The notes: generated by a model not told the origin, from the letters alone. DNA of 64,000 bases from JANXQG01 sp963775975 (GCA_963775975.1 CAVZKX010000001.1:1952370-2016369); one strand, 5' to 3'; positions 1 through 10,065 are shown, counted from the stretch's first letter. Made by a program: numbers and translations.

Positions 1-531
1 TGTACGTTGTGATTGCCGCTCTGATCAAGATGACGTTCTCGCGGTCGGGTGTTGTTTGGCCAGACCCGTGTCGGTCTCGGCGGGCGACGTTTCACTATGT
101 ACAAATTCCGCACGATGGTGGAAAACGCCGAACGTCTCAAAGACGGTTTGCGGGACCTCAATGAACAAGATGGACCGGTCTTCAAAATCTGCAATGATCC
201 GCGCGTCACTCGCTTGGGAGGGATACTGAGGAAGTTCAGCTTGGATGAGTTTCCGCAGATGTGGAACGTATTGATTGGCGATATGTCTCTCGTTGGTCCC
301 CGTCCCCCATTGCCGACGGAAGTGGCCAGCTACGAACCCTGGCAACTCGGACGGCTGTATGTCACGCCTGGCCTGACGTGCCTCTGGCAGGTAAGCGGAC
401 GATCGCATCTGTCGTTTAAGCAGTGGATGCGGATGGACCTTCGTTACGTAGCTCGACGTTCGCCTTGGGTCGACGCGAAGTTGCTGGCGGAGACGGTGCC
501 TGCGATCATCAGCGGTCGCGGAGCGTTTTAA
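1..531 (+). CDS. initiating sugar transferase (WcaJ/ExoY type), 5'-partial, frame break
   Basis: C-terminal part of a bacterial sugar transferase, the membrane enzyme that moves a sugar-1-phosphate from a nucleotide sugar to undecaprenyl phosphate and so starts exopolysaccharide repeat-unit assembly. Family motifs are visible: QTRVG, KFRTM, LDEFPQMWNVL and SLVGPRPP. The gene begins outside the window. Bases 3-50 read YVVIAALIKM in one frame, as expected for the end of the transmembrane/linker part, while everything from 49 on is in another frame. One base therefore appears gained or lost near 47-50. It heads a same-strand polysaccharide gene run; the next gene starts 12 bases after its stop. 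Confidence 0.88.
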
Positions 532-542
532 GGGGGATGCGC

Positions 543-1553
543 ATGGAATTCAACGTCGTTCCCGTTCGGAGCATGACCGTGGCGGCGCCGCACGCGGAGC
601 CTTTCCCTTTGCAGGAGTCGCCGTTGCGCGCCGCTGCGAAACGGCTGGCAATGCGTACCGCCGGAAGGGTGGCGGTCTTGCTGAATCGATTGTTCGGATC
701 GCGAGCGCGTGGACGGACCGGAATCTTGATGTATCACAAGGTCATGCCGTCAATCCTTGGCGTGCCGAGCGCACCGGATAATGTTACGCCGGATCGATTC
801 CGCAATCAGTTGACCGGCCTGCTAAAGCGAGGATTCCGCATCCGGCCGTTGCGAGAACTGCTCCAATGCGATGCGCAAGGAAAGGCCGTCCCGCAGCGAA
901 CGATTGCCTTGACGTTCGACGATGGATACCAATCCGTGTATAATCACGCGTGGCCGGTGCTCCGCGAGCTTCAGATCCCTGCCACCGTTTTCCTGGCCAC
1001 AGCCCACCTGGGCGCGGCGGCGCCCTTTCCGTTCGATCCCTGGGGCATGGCCCACGCGACGGAGCTTCCACTCGCCGCGTTTCGCCCTTTGGCGCTCGAC
1101 GAGTGTCGTCGGTTGGCTGACGGCGGGCTGATCGAATTCGGCGCGCATACGCATACGCACTGCGACTTCCGCGGCCGACCGGAGCAATTCCGTGAGGATT
1201 TGCGGACGTCGGTCAATTTCGTGCGCGAGGCGTTCGTTGCTAACGACGTGATGTTTGCCTTTCCCTACGGTTCGCGCCGCCGCGGCTTTGTCGACGAAAG
1301 GTTAGTCGCCTGCGCGAAGCAGACCGGCGTGATTTGCGGGCTGACCACGGAGTGCGAGCTGATCGAGTCCGGTAGCGATCCCTTTCAATGGGGCCGCTTC
1401 AACGCCTTTCCTTGGGACTCCGCCGCCACGCTCGCCGCCAAGCTCAACGGCTGGTATTCGTGGATCGCTCGCAGAAATCGCGTCGCCGTGCGCGGCGCAG
1501 CTTCGTCAACGCAACGCGTTATCGGTACGATTCAGTCCCCCACTATCAATTAA
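543..1553 (+). CDS. polysaccharide deacetylase (CE4/NodB-like)
   Basis: Metal-dependent carbohydrate deacetylase of the NodB fold, expected to remove acetyl groups from the nascent or exported polysaccharide. The TFDDG motif lies at about residues 124-128 and the HTHTH metal-binding motif (H-x3-H) at about 202-206, followed by AFPYGS. The frame is open upstream to 423, but the start at 543 is preferred because an AAGGGGG ribosome-binding stretch ends 6 bases before it; an ATG at 537 is the alternative. About 336 residues. The N-terminal ~60 residues have no recognisable domain. It lies between the sugar transferase and the Wzz-like gene. Confidence 0.88.
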   Translation: MEFNVVPVRSMTVAAPHAEPFPLQESPLRAAAKRLAMRTAGRVAVLLNRLFGSRARGRTGILMYHKVMPSILGVPSAPDNVTPDRFRNQLTGLLKRGFRIRPLRELLQCDAQGKAVPQRTIALTFDDGYQSVYNHAWPVLRELQIPATVFLATAHLGAAAPFPFDPWGMAHATELPLAAFRPLALDECRRLADGGLIEFGAHTHTHCDFRGRPEQFREDLRTSVNFVREAFVANDVMFAFPYGSRRRGFVDERLVACAKQTGVICGLTTECELIESGSDPFQWGRFNAFPWDSAATLAAKLNGWYSWIARRNRVAVRGAASSTQRVIGTIQSPTIN

Positions 1554-1589
1554 TCAGCGTTCACAGTTGGTCCTCTGGAAGCATGAAAC

Positions 1590-2665
1590 ATGGAAACCGA
1601 AGCTAAAAGTAAATCGACCATCGCCTTGGCAGCGCGGCGCTGGGCCGGCACAAGTGGAAGTCTTTGCTAGTCTTCATCGCGGTCGTTGCCGCCGTTCTTT
1701 GCTTCAATGCGTTCGGACCGCGCAAGTACCGCTCCGAGGGCAAGCTGCTGATTCGCCTGGGGCGGGAAAACTCCGCGTTGGACCCCACGGTAACCCTCGG
1801 CCACGAGCAGGTCTTGTCCGTGCCGCCCTTCCGCGACAACGAACTCAATTCCGTGGTGGAAGTCCTTAACAGCCGAGTCCTGGCCGAAAAAGTTGTGGAT
1901 GCCCTCGGACCCGGCGCGGTTCTAAATACCGATGGCGATGCGGGTGTTTCTCCGGCGGATGCTCCGGCCACCGGCGAGTGGACTCTGGCGACGTTGAAAA
2001 CCGCCTTGCTATCGTGCGTGACGACACAGGACAGCGATCGGCGACAGCAGGCTGTGCGGCGGCTAACGAGCGGACTGGAGGTCGCGCCGGTCGCGCGGTC
2101 CAACGTGATTCACGTCACCTATCAATCCGATTCGCCGGAAGCATCGCAAGAGATCCTGAGCACGCTTATGGACGAATTTCTCGCAGAATACATTAAGCTG
2201 CAGCGGCCCGCCGACGGTGCCGCCTTCCTGGAGAAACAAACCGAGCGGATGCAGGTCGAGTTGCGACAAGCCGACAATGCCCTACAGAAACTGAAGAGTG
2301 AGACGGAAATCGTCTCACCCGAAACGCGCAGGGCGATCATCGTGAAGCGCGTGGGAAACCTGGAGGACGAGTCCTTGCAAACGTCGAGTGAGTTAGCGGT
2401 AGCCCAGGCCACGGCGGCAGAACTTCGCAGCAAGCTCTCCGGAATGCCTGCCACAACGGTCATCGGCGAAACCCATGGCATTGGGGACGAGGGCACCAAC
2501 CGCATGCGGGACCGCTTTTATGCATTGCAAATTACCGAAAAAGAAGCCAGGGCGAAATTGGATGACTCCCATCCGCGGATGAAGGAAATTCGCGCTCAGG
2601 AGGCCGCGGCGCAGGAAATTCTCGATCGCCAGGAGGCGTCACGGACACAAATCACCCGCGCCTGA
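1590..2665 (+). CDS. Wzz/GumC-like chain-length determinant, N-terminal part (frame breaks)
   Basis: Polysaccharide co-polymerase of the inner membrane that sets chain length with the polymerase and flippase. The ATG at 1590 gives a short basic N-terminus ending ARRWAG. The first membrane helix (KWKSLLVFIAVVAAVL) is in a different frame from about 1650, so one base is missing or added near 1645-1653. A periplasmic domain with YRSEGKLLIRLGRE and long coiled-coil segments follows. This frame ends at a TGA at 2663-2665 directly after ITRA, and the homologous sequence continues in the next frame (see the following part). No tyrosine-kinase domain is visible. Confidence 0.8.
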
Positions 2666-3161
2666 CAAAGCGTACGAAGAACTGAGGCTGCGTTTGGCAA
2701 GCCAAGAAGTGTCTCTCGAATCTCTGAAGTCGAAGGCGACCGTCCTGGACGCACAGCTTGCCGACGCGCGGCAGGCGCTGCGTCGTTTTAGCGAGCAGGA
2801 GACGCAAATTGCACGTCTGGAACGGGAAAGGGACATTCAGGACGTCCGTTACCGGAAGTTCGCGGCTGTCGCCGAAGAGGCCCGTGTCGATCAGGACTTG
2901 CAGACGCAACGCATGTCCAACGTAAGCGTCTTCCAACCGGCCAGCTTCGACCCGACGCTCGTCCAGCCGCGCAAGGCATTGAATCTCGCTGCCGGCATCC
3001 TGGTCGGACTACTGGGCGCCTTGGGCATTGCGTTGATCGCCGAATCCCGGGCGCCGCGGCGCGGCCCGGGCACTTCGTCGCGCCCTGGCCGTCCGCCCGC
3101 CGCCGGCATCCCACGTGGCGCTGGCGACAAACCGCGAATGACCGTGATCACGACGCCGTAA
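2661..3161 (+). CDS. Wzz/GumC-like chain-length determinant, C-terminal part
   Basis: Continuation of the previous gene after a one-base slip at about 2659-2661: reading from 2661 gives PDKAYEELRLRLASQEVSL, which restores the coiled coil. The coiled coil leads to the second membrane helix (LAAGILVGLLGALGIALIAE, about residues 111-130 of this part) preceded by the proline-rich motif VQPRKALN that is typical of Wzz-like proteins. The tail after the helix is short, proline- and glycine-rich, and lacks Walker motifs, so this is a co-polymerase without a fused BY-kinase. The stop at 3161 lies 29 bases before the flippase gene. Confidence 0.78.
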   Translation, partial: PDKAYEELRLRLASQEVSLESLKSKATVLDAQLADARQALRRFSEQETQIARLERERDIQDVRYRKFAAVAEEARVDQDLQTQRMSNVSVFQPASFDPTLVQPRKALNLAAGILVGLLGALGIALIAESRAPRRGPGTSSRPGRPPAAGIPRGAGDKPRMTVITTP

Positions 3162-3190
3162 CTGCCATTTCCGACCCAGCCGACAAGTTT

Positions 3191-4591
3191 ATGCCAGTGG
3201 AACTCGAAACCCGGAGCGATTGCGCGCTCGGCAATGCGGCCATTGAGCCGATTACCGCGCCGGTTGCTGCGCCGCCGCCGCGCCAGGACGATTCACGCGC
3301 GCGGCGCAATGGCCGGCACGCGCTTGCCGCCGCAAGCCAGGGACTGACGGCCGTCGCCGCGCAAGCCATATACAGCGGAACTACCTTTCTTTCCACGGTA
3401 ATCCTAGGAAGGCTCTGCGACGCCGACAGCTTCGGCGTCTATTATCTGGCGTTCTCGGCGGTGCTTTTCGTGCAGGGCATTCAGGAAAGGTTGGTCTCGA
3501 CGCCCTACACGGTTTACTGCAATCGCTGTAGCCGCGATGGCCTTGCCCGATACACGGGCAGCATTCTGCTGCACCAAGTCGGCCTGTCGCTGCTGGCGTC
3601 AGCCGGTTTTTTGGCGGCGTCAGCCGTGTTTGCACTGAGCGGCGCGATGCGGGAACTTGCACCGGTCATGTGCATGGTCGCCGGCGTGCTCCCTTTGTTG
3701 ATGCTGCGAAGTTTCTTCCGTCAGATGCTGATAGCCCACCTCGATCTGACGACTGCCGCTATTCTGGACCTCGCCGTCGCGGCCTTCCAATTGACCGGCT
3801 TACTGGCGCTTGGCGCCACGGGAGGGTTAACGGCGCTGACGGCGTACCTGATCATGGGCGTGTCCAATGGAATTGCCATCGCGGGTTGGTTCACTTTGGC
3901 GCGTCCGGCTCTGTCGTTCAGTCTTTCGCAGGCCGTCGCCGACTGGCGGCGGAATTGGACCTTCGCCAAATGGATCGTGGCCAGCAGTTTGGTAGGCTCG
4001 GCAGCCGTGTATGCCATACCTTGGATACTCACTGCGGTTCGCGACACGTCTGCCACTGCACTATTGGGCGCGTGCCTAAGCCTCGTGGGGCTGGCCAACA
4101 TGGCGATGGCGGGCTTGGATTCCTACCTGACTCCGAAGGCCGCGCGTTCGTTTGCCCAGCACGGCCTGCCTGGCCTGATGGCCGTCTTGTGGAAGAGTTC
4201 GCTATTGATCGCGGTTTTGCTTGCTTCGATGGTTGTATTCTTCGCCGTGGCAGGCGGGCCGCTGACGGAGATCGTCTATAAAGGCAAGTATGTCGGGGCG
4301 GGCCCGATCGTGACACTCCTGGCGCTGGGAGTGCTGGTCAACAATTTGGGCAACTCCGCCGGTCGCGGATTATGGGTCCTTGACCGTCCCCGCGGAAACC
4401 TGCTGCCCGACGCCGCACTGTCGATTGTCACGCTCGCCGTGTTTTTCGCGCTAGTGCATCCATTGGGCGCGCTCGGCGCGGCCATCGCGACTTTGATCGG
4501 AAACTTCGTTGGCGCGTTGGCCAGAACATGGTCATTTGCCACGGTTCTAGCCGCGATCCGTTCTACTGAAGAACCGCGGGGGTCGCTATGA
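3191..4591 (+). CDS. polysaccharide flippase / oligosaccharide transporter (Wzx-like)
   Basis: Integral membrane protein of 466 residues with about 12 hydrophobic segments after a ~45-residue hydrophilic, arginine-rich N-terminus. Typical of the MOP-superfamily Wzx flippases that move lipid-linked repeat units across the inner membrane. There is no catalytic motif; the call rests on the transmembrane pattern, length and context (between the Wzz-like gene and O-antigen ligase). The ATG at 3191 is used, with only a weak ribosome-binding site. The stop overlaps the next start (ATGA at 4588), indicating translational coupling. Confidence 0.75.
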   Translation: MPVELETRSDCALGNAAIEPITAPVAAPPPRQDDSRARRNGRHALAAASQGLTAVAAQAIYSGTTFLSTVILGRLCDADSFGVYYLAFSAVLFVQGIQERLVSTPYTVYCNRCSRDGLARYTGSILLHQVGLSLLASAGFLAASAVFALSGAMRELAPVMCMVAGVLPLLMLRSFFRQMLIAHLDLTTAAILDLAVAAFQLTGLLALGATGGLTALTAYLIMGVSNGIAIAGWFTLARPALSFSLSQAVADWRRNWTFAKWIVASSLVGSAAVYAIPWILTAVRDTSATALLGACLSLVGLANMAMAGLDSYLTPKAARSFAQHGLPGLMAVLWKSSLLIAVLLASMVVFFAVAGGPLTEIVYKGKYVGAGPIVTLLALGVLVNNLGNSAGRGLWVLDRPRGNLLPDAALSIVTLAVFFALVHPLGALGAAIATLIGNFVGALARTWSFATVLAAIRSTEEPRGSL

Positions 4592-5952
4592 ACTTTCCAT
4601 CGCAAATTGACGACCGCGACAAACCTGCCGGTGCGCGGTCGCTCTTGCTCGCAGTGGCCGTCGTCGCCCTCGCATTCTTCCTGGCGGAACACAATCACGA
4701 CCTCCCGCTAAAGGATTTGCTCGATCCGGACAGCGCGAACGTCGAACTAGCGGCGAGCGAGGGCAGTATTCCAAGACGCATTGGCTTCGGGTTGCTGCTG
4801 TTGGGCGGCTTGGGCTGTCTGATAGCCGCCCGCCGGAGACCGTTTCGCATCCGCGGTACTCTTGGCATCGCGCTGGTCGCGTACTGCGGCTGGTCCGTGG
4901 CCAGTATGGGCTGGTCGGCGGACGTCCCGCTGACGCTCCGCCGCGTTAGCGTGTTCGCGTGTTTCACCGTCGGCGCTTGCGGCCTCGGCCGCCTCTTCAC
5001 GCTTCGGCAACTGTGTGTCATCGGCACGTCGGTGGCGGGTCTGTATCTGTTAATCGGCTTCGGCGACGAGTTGTACCAAGGCTTCTTCCAGCCGGGCTCG
5101 GCCGATTATCGTTTTACCGGACACGTGCATCCGAACCTGCAAGCATCATTCTGCGCGGTGATGTGCCTCGGCGCGCTGTGCCTGATGGACCGTCCCGGCC
5201 GCTTGCGCATGGTGCTCGCGGCATTGGCGGCGCTAGCATTTCTTTTTCTTCTGCTCACGAAATCGAGGACATCAGTCATCGCCCTGTTCGCCGGCTGCGC
5301 CGTGATCGCCGCGCAACGGCTTTCGGCTCGTCAGCGTTTGGCCGTCGGGCTTTGCGCGGCGTGGCTAGTCGGCACGGCAGTCCTCGCCGCGAGCATCGGC
5401 GGGTTTGACGTTCCCCAAATCGCGGAAAGGACGCTCCTCATCAACCGCACGGATGACGCAATCTCGCTCACCGGGCGCGTGCCCCTGTGGGAACATCTCA
5501 TAGGAATAGTTGATGACCGTATCCTGATCGGCTTTGGCTACGGCAGTTTTTGGACGCCACAGCACATACATTCCGCTTCGGCTGTCGTAGGTACCGGCAT
5601 TTCACACGCGCACTGCGCCTATCTCGAGATCGTTCTGAACCTCGGACTCGTGGGGCTCGCGACCTATTTGATCGCAATCGGCGCCGGCCTGCGCGGCGCG
5701 CTTGCCGGCTGCCGTGCAAGCGCGGAGGCGGGCATGTTATTTCTCGCGTCGCTACTTGCCTTCGCGGTGGTGCATGCAGTTTCCGAGGCGATGTTCGTGA
5801 CATCCTCCTTCGTGCCGTTTGTCGCCGCCTGCGGCATGTGGAATCTGGCTCTTCGCGCCGCGGACAGCCGTGTGCCCGTTGCGGCGCGGTGCGCATTAAT
5901 GCCCGAGTCGACCGATAACGACAGCCCACTGGCGGGAGGCGCAGCGCTATGA
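4588..5952 (+). CDS. O-antigen ligase / polymerase family membrane protein
   Basis: 454-residue polytopic membrane protein of the WaaL/Wzy_C superfamily, which joins or polymerises lipid-linked glycans on the periplasmic side. It has about 10-12 hydrophobic helices and a large periplasmic loop containing TGRVPLWEHLIG and GFGYGSFW, followed by a helix with the family signature HAHCAYLEIVLNLGLVGL. The start overlaps the flippase stop (ATGA) and its own stop overlaps the next gene by 4 bases. Whether it is a ligase or a polymerase cannot be told from sequence alone. Confidence 0.8.
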   Translation: MNFPSQIDDRDKPAGARSLLLAVAVVALAFFLAEHNHDLPLKDLLDPDSANVELAASEGSIPRRIGFGLLLLGGLGCLIAARRRPFRIRGTLGIALVAYCGWSVASMGWSADVPLTLRRVSVFACFTVGACGLGRLFTLRQLCVIGTSVAGLYLLIGFGDELYQGFFQPGSADYRFTGHVHPNLQASFCAVMCLGALCLMDRPGRLRMVLAALAALAFLFLLLTKSRTSVIALFAGCAVIAAQRLSARQRLAVGLCAAWLVGTAVLAASIGGFDVPQIAERTLLINRTDDAISLTGRVPLWEHLIGIVDDRILIGFGYGSFWTPQHIHSASAVVGTGISHAHCAYLEIVLNLGLVGLATYLIAIGAGLRGALAGCRASAEAGMLFLASLLAFAVVHAVSEAMFVTSSFVPFVAACGMWNLALRAADSRVPVAARCALMPESTDNDSPLAGGAAL

Positions 5953-6941
5953 GTCGCCCTTTCGTTACCGTCGTCGTCTGCTCCTATAATCGCGCCGATT
6001 TCCTGAGACCTGCCCTGGAAAGCCTTGCCGCGCAGCGGACCGAAGGCGTCTTCGATTACGAGGTGCTCGTGGTGAACAATGCCTCGACGGATGCCACGCG
6101 AGATGTAATTGAGTTGGCGCGCGCCGGATTTCCCGGATCGCTCCGCACCGTCATTGAGCCGTCGCCGGGAATCTCGTTCTGCCGCAACCGGGGCATCGCG
6201 GAATCTCGCGGAGAGTGGATCGCTTTTTTTGACGACGATCAGTTGGCCGATCCGCGCTGGTTGGCTGAACTGGTTGATAGTGCGACGCGGAAGGGCGTTC
6301 TTTGCGCGGCCGGCACCCGGGAGCTGGCGCTGCCGGAGGGCACCTTCCGCAACCTCGCGCCCTTCTGTCGCGTGCTTTTGGGCGAGGACTGCGGCGGCAC
6401 TGCCGGCGACGACCGCTACGGTAAAAAATTCGCCCCGACTACCGGCAACCTGTTGGTCAACCGAACCGTATTCGAGAAAATTGGCGTGTTTGACACGACG
6501 CTCACATCCGGCGAAGACACGGATCTCTACAACCGCATGAAAAAGGCGAGAATCCCCGTTTGGTACAACCCGGCGGCCGTCGTCAAGCATGTCATTCCTC
6601 CGCACCGCCTGGAAGACGCCTACTTCCTTTGGGCAAGCGCACGCAATGGCTGGAACCGCGCACGGCGCGAGCGGGACCTACTTCCGTTGCCGGGCCGGAT
6701 CGCGCGGCTCTCGGCGCGGCTTGCCCAGGCGGCTATCGTATTCCTCCCCCGACTTGCGTTGATGAAGCTCCGCGGCGACCGTGAACGAGTCTTGGATGTG
6801 CGATGCCTTTTGGCCCGGTCAATGGGCTACACCCGCGGCGCCGCCCACTGGAATGTTCCGCGCTGGTTCAAGCAGCCGATGATGGCGGACCAGTTGGAAT
6901 TTCGCAGCGAGCGACAACAAATCGGCAAGGCGCAAACCTAA
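5949..6941 (+). CDS. glycosyltransferase family 2
   Basis: 330-residue GT-A fold glycosyltransferase. VVVCSYNRADFLRPALESL at the N-terminus and VVNNASTDAT form the nucleotide-sugar binding part, AFFDDDQLADPRWL holds the DxD-type metal site, and TSGEDTDLYNRM is the catalytic ED motif of GT2 enzymes. It is probably cytoplasmic and adds a sugar to the lipid-linked repeat unit. Coupled to the upstream O-antigen ligase by an ATGA overlap and to the next glycosyltransferase by a one-base TAATG overlap. Confidence 0.88.
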   Translation: MSRPFVTVVVCSYNRADFLRPALESLAAQRTEGVFDYEVLVVNNASTDATRDVIELARAGFPGSLRTVIEPSPGISFCRNRGIAESRGEWIAFFDDDQLADPRWLAELVDSATRKGVLCAAGTRELALPEGTFRNLAPFCRVLLGEDCGGTAGDDRYGKKFAPTTGNLLVNRTVFEKIGVFDTTLTSGEDTDLYNRMKKARIPVWYNPAAVVKHVIPPHRLEDAYFLWASARNGWNRARRERDLLPLPGRIARLSARLAQAAIVFLPRLALMKLRGDRERVLDVRCLLARSMGYTRGAAHWNVPRWFKQPMMADQLEFRSERQQIGKAQT

Positions 6942-8196
6942 TGAAGATCCTTCTCTGCCACAACTTCTATCTCCAACCGGGCGGCGAAGACCAGGTTTTT
7001 GCCGACGAGGGCCGACTTCTGGAATCGCGCGGCCACGAGGTGCTTCGCTACACGGCCGATAACCGCGCGATTGCCTCGATGGGCCTGCGCGGCTCGCCTG
7101 GCAGACGCTCTGGAATACCCGCTCCTATCGCGAGGTCCGCGAACTGATCCGTCGCGAGCGCCCCGACGTGATGCACTGTACAAACTCATTTCCGCTGCTG
7201 TCACCTTCTATTTACTACGCGGCACGAGCGGAGAAAGTGCCCGTCGTGCAATCGCTGCACAACTTCCGCATATTGTGCGCCAATGGCATCCTGCGGGCGT
7301 CCGCCTCCGACGGAAGGCCTTGTCCGGTCGGCGGATTCTTCCGCTGCTTGCGGCAAGGTTGTTATCGCGACGACTCCCTTGCCACATTCGTTGTGTTGGC
7401 GATGATTCGATATCATCGCTGGAGGCAAACGTGGACCCGCGCCGTCGATCAATACATTGCCCTGACAAATTTCTGCCGCGGAATGTTCGTCGAGCACGGC
7501 TTGCCGGCCGCGAAGGTGTCGGTTAAACCCAATTTTGTCTGGAACGATCGCGGTGCCGGCCGCGGCGAGGGTGGTTATGCCGTCTTCGTTGGTCGACTGT
7601 CGTGGGAAAAAGGTGTCCAAACTCTTTTGGAATCGTGGCAAAAAAACGCAATCGCTATCCCTCTTAAGATTGTCGGGGACGGTCCGATGGCGCCCGAGGT
7701 CCAAAAGGCAGCGGTGACGGGCAACATCGAGTGGCTCGGACGCCGGCCGATCGCCGAGGTATTGAGGATCGTGGGCGATGCGCGTTGTCTGATCTTCCCC
7801 TCCATCTGGCACGAAACCTTCGGCCGCACAATCATCGAGGCCTATGCCGCGGGCACGCCCGTGATCGCGGCGTCCATGGGCTCGGCCGCCGAGCTGGTGG
7901 ACGACGGGCGGACGGGCTACCTCTTTCAAGCTGGCGATCCCGTTGATTTGGCAGCCAAGGTGCGGCAATTTGCCGCTGGCGGCGAAAAGGAAATCGCCAT
8001 GCGTCAAGCCGTGCGCCGCGAGTTCGAAGACAAGTATACGCCTGACACCAACTATGCACAACTGATGGAAATCTATCGCCGTGCCGGGGCTCGCGCCGGC
8101 GCAGACGCTGATTCACCCAGCCGGTCAACTGTGCCGTCGCCACATCTCGCTCCCGCGGCGAACCATGCTTCCAGGCTCCGCGCGACATCCTCGTGA
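6941..8196 (+). CDS. glycosyltransferase family 4 (group 1), frame break near 7091
   Basis: GT-B fold retaining glycosyltransferase. The N-terminal MKILLCHNFYLQPGGEDQVF reads from 6941 up to about 7090. The remainder (AWQTLWNTRSYREVRELI onward, ending 8196) is one frame over, so a single base is wrong near 7088-7093. The C-terminal half has VFVGRLSWEKGVQTLL and the donor-binding E-x7-E region FGRTIIEAYAAGTPVIA. If the indel is a sequencing error the protein is about 418 residues, normal for the family. It sits in the middle of the polysaccharide operon. Confidence 0.85.
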
Positions 8197-8240
8197 TCTG
8201 CCGCCAGACGACTATCACAACCACAGCACATCGACAACTT

Positions 8241-9071
8241 ATGACCAACAAGTATCGCTTCGATCCAATTGCCTGGCCGGAAAAACGCGACCTATTCGGG
8301 CTGGGCATCAGCCTGACGACCTACCGCGGCATAGTCCGCGTAGTTCTCGAAGCCGCGCGGCGGCACGAGCCGGCAGTGGTCTCGTTCCATCCAGTGAATG
8401 GCGTTGTGGGAACTAGCGCTACGCCCGCGCTGCTGGAGAAGGTCAATCGGTTCGAAGTCGTCGCTCCCGACGGGCAGCCGGTTCGTTGGGCAATTAACTG
8501 GCTGCATGGCGCGGGTCTGCCGGACCGCGTTTGCGGTCCCGATTCGATGCTCGCCCTTTGCCGCCGGGCGGCAAAGGTTGGAATATCCGTTTTCTTTTAC
8601 GGCAGCTCCCGCGAAGTCGTTGGGGACTTGCGAGCGAAACTCCAAGCGCGCATTCCTGCGCTGCGAATCGCGGGAGCCGTTTCCCCGCCTTATCGTCCGC
8701 TGACTCAGGAAGAAGACGAGGCGATCGTGGCGGAAATAAATGAAAGCGGTGCGGGAATCGTTTTCGTTGGTCTGGGCTATCCTAAGCAAGACCTTTTTGC
8801 CGACGCCCACCGCGATCGCATTCGAGCCGTGCAAGTCTGCGTCGGTGCTGCGTTCGATTTCCATGCCGGCCGATCAGCCCGTGCTCCGCGTTGGATGCAA
8901 AAATGCGGACTGGAGTGGTGCCACCGTCTCGTTCAGGAGCCCCGCCGACTGTGGAGGCGGTACTTTGTCACCAATACGATCTTTGTGACGCGGCTTGGAC
9001 TTGCGCTGGCACGGCGCATCGCCCACCGCGGCCGTTGGGGCGATCTTGTTGAGCCGGAGGTGCGGCAATGA
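8241..9071 (+). CDS. WecG/TagA/CpsF family glycosyltransferase
   Basis: Inverting glycosyltransferase of family GT26, which adds ManNAcA or a related sugar to a lipid-linked acceptor at the membrane. Visible family features are KRDLFGLGISLTTY at the N-terminus, VAPDGQPVRW, IVFVGLGYPKQDLF, and the C-terminal GAAFDFHAG followed by APRWMQKCGLEWCHRL and the basic EPRRLWRRY membrane-contact tail. The ATG at 8241 is chosen because homologous sequence starts just after it; an in-frame GTG at 8193 overlapping the previous stop is possible but adds a low-complexity leader. Confidence 0.87.
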   Translation: MTNKYRFDPIAWPEKRDLFGLGISLTTYRGIVRVVLEAARRHEPAVVSFHPVNGVVGTSATPALLEKVNRFEVVAPDGQPVRWAINWLHGAGLPDRVCGPDSMLALCRRAAKVGISVFFYGSSREVVGDLRAKLQARIPALRIAGAVSPPYRPLTQEEDEAIVAEINESGAGIVFVGLGYPKQDLFADAHRDRIRAVQVCVGAAFDFHAGRSARAPRWMQKCGLEWCHRLVQEPRRLWRRYFVTNTIFVTRLGLALARRIAHRGRWGDLVEPEVRQ

Positions 9072-9829
9072 CTGTCGGTACTTTTGTTAAGTTTGCTCGG
9101 CTCGTCGGGCAAGTGAAGAACCCGATACCGGTATTACGCGACCGGCAGGGCTTGCAGCGGGAGCCTTACTCCGTCCGCTTCTGGAACGGCATGGAGATCG
9201 CCATGCGTCCAAAGCGCGGCGATCTCACGGCCTTTCGCGAGACTTGGCTGCAACGCGTCTATCTGGGTCCCAATCTCCGCCTTGCCGCCGGCGACACAGT
9301 CATCGACGTCGGTGCCAACATCGGATGTTTCACGCTCTTCGCCGCCAGTTGCGTTGGCCCAAGGGGCCGCGTCATTTCCATCGAGCCCGATGCCGAGACG
9401 TTTGGCCGGTTAAAACTCAATATTCAGGCAAACCGCCTGCGCAATGTCATCCCTCTGCGGGCCGCCCTGGCCGGCCGGTCCGGAACCGTGTCGCTGCGGA
9501 GCTGTCCGAATGCGCTATTTAGCTCGCTTTACGGACAGGTCGACGGCCGCCATAACGACGGCACGGTCCAAGAAGTGCCCGCAATGACAATCGATCAGAT
9601 CATGAGCAACGCGGGCGTGGTGTCGTGCAACTTTCTCAAAATGGACTGCGAGGGGGCAGAACACGAGATTGTCGCCGCGATGTCCGTCGAGACGGCTGCT
9701 CGGATCGGGCAAATCGGCATGGAATTGCACGACCTTGCCGGAGTCGACAGCGAGGCCACGATCCGCCGTCTCGAGGAGTTTGGCTTTCGCTCCGATCGCC
9801 GCGACGCGCTTCATTATTTCTGGCGCTGA
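9068..9829 (+). CDS. FkbM family methyltransferase
   Basis: SAM-dependent methyltransferase of 253 residues, likely O-methylating a sugar of the polysaccharide. The SAM-binding motif VIDVGANIGCFTLFAA lies at about residues 77-92, the acidic motif ISIEPDAETF follows, and FLKMDCEGAEHEIV is the FkbM signature. Start ATG at 9068 overlaps the WecG-type stop by 4 bases. It is the last gene of the exopolysaccharide run; no hairpin plus T-run terminator is obvious right after the stop. Confidence 0.85.
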   Translation: MTVGTFVKFARLVGQVKNPIPVLRDRQGLQREPYSVRFWNGMEIAMRPKRGDLTAFRETWLQRVYLGPNLRLAAGDTVIDVGANIGCFTLFAASCVGPRGRVISIEPDAETFGRLKLNIQANRLRNVIPLRAALAGRSGTVSLRSCPNALFSSLYGQVDGRHNDGTVQEVPAMTIDQIMSNAGVVSCNFLKMDCEGAEHEIVAAMSVETAARIGQIGMELHDLAGVDSEATIRRLEEFGFRSDRRDALHYFWR

Positions 9830-9972
9830 TGTCTCCGCGCATAGTCGCTAGCCTGCTACCAAGCTGGCAAAGTGGATTGCAAGAACTCAGACAAGTCTCA
9901 ATTCGGGGAAAGGGTAAGGGCAAGGTCGGTCGGAAACGGCTGAAATCTCCAACCAGTGAACCTCCTTTCCTG

Positions 9973-10065
9973 AAGATGCCGCAGCATCAGCGCGGCCGAG
10001 AGGATCAAAGCCGTGGGATTGACCTTGTTCATCCCCGCGTACTTCGGAGCGCTGCCGTGGGTGCC
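9973..10065 (-). pseudogene. relic of isocitrate dehydrogenase C-terminal region
   Basis: A minus-strand frame reads HGSAPKYAGMNKVNP followed by TALILSAALMLRHL. This matches the conserved C-terminal segment of NADP isocitrate / isopropylmalate-type dehydrogenases (pattern HGTAPKYAG.nKVNP...ILS..MML). The flanking sequence on both sides is not recognisable and there is no room for the ~400-residue enzyme, so this is a gene remnant rather than a working gene. Confidence 0.65.
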
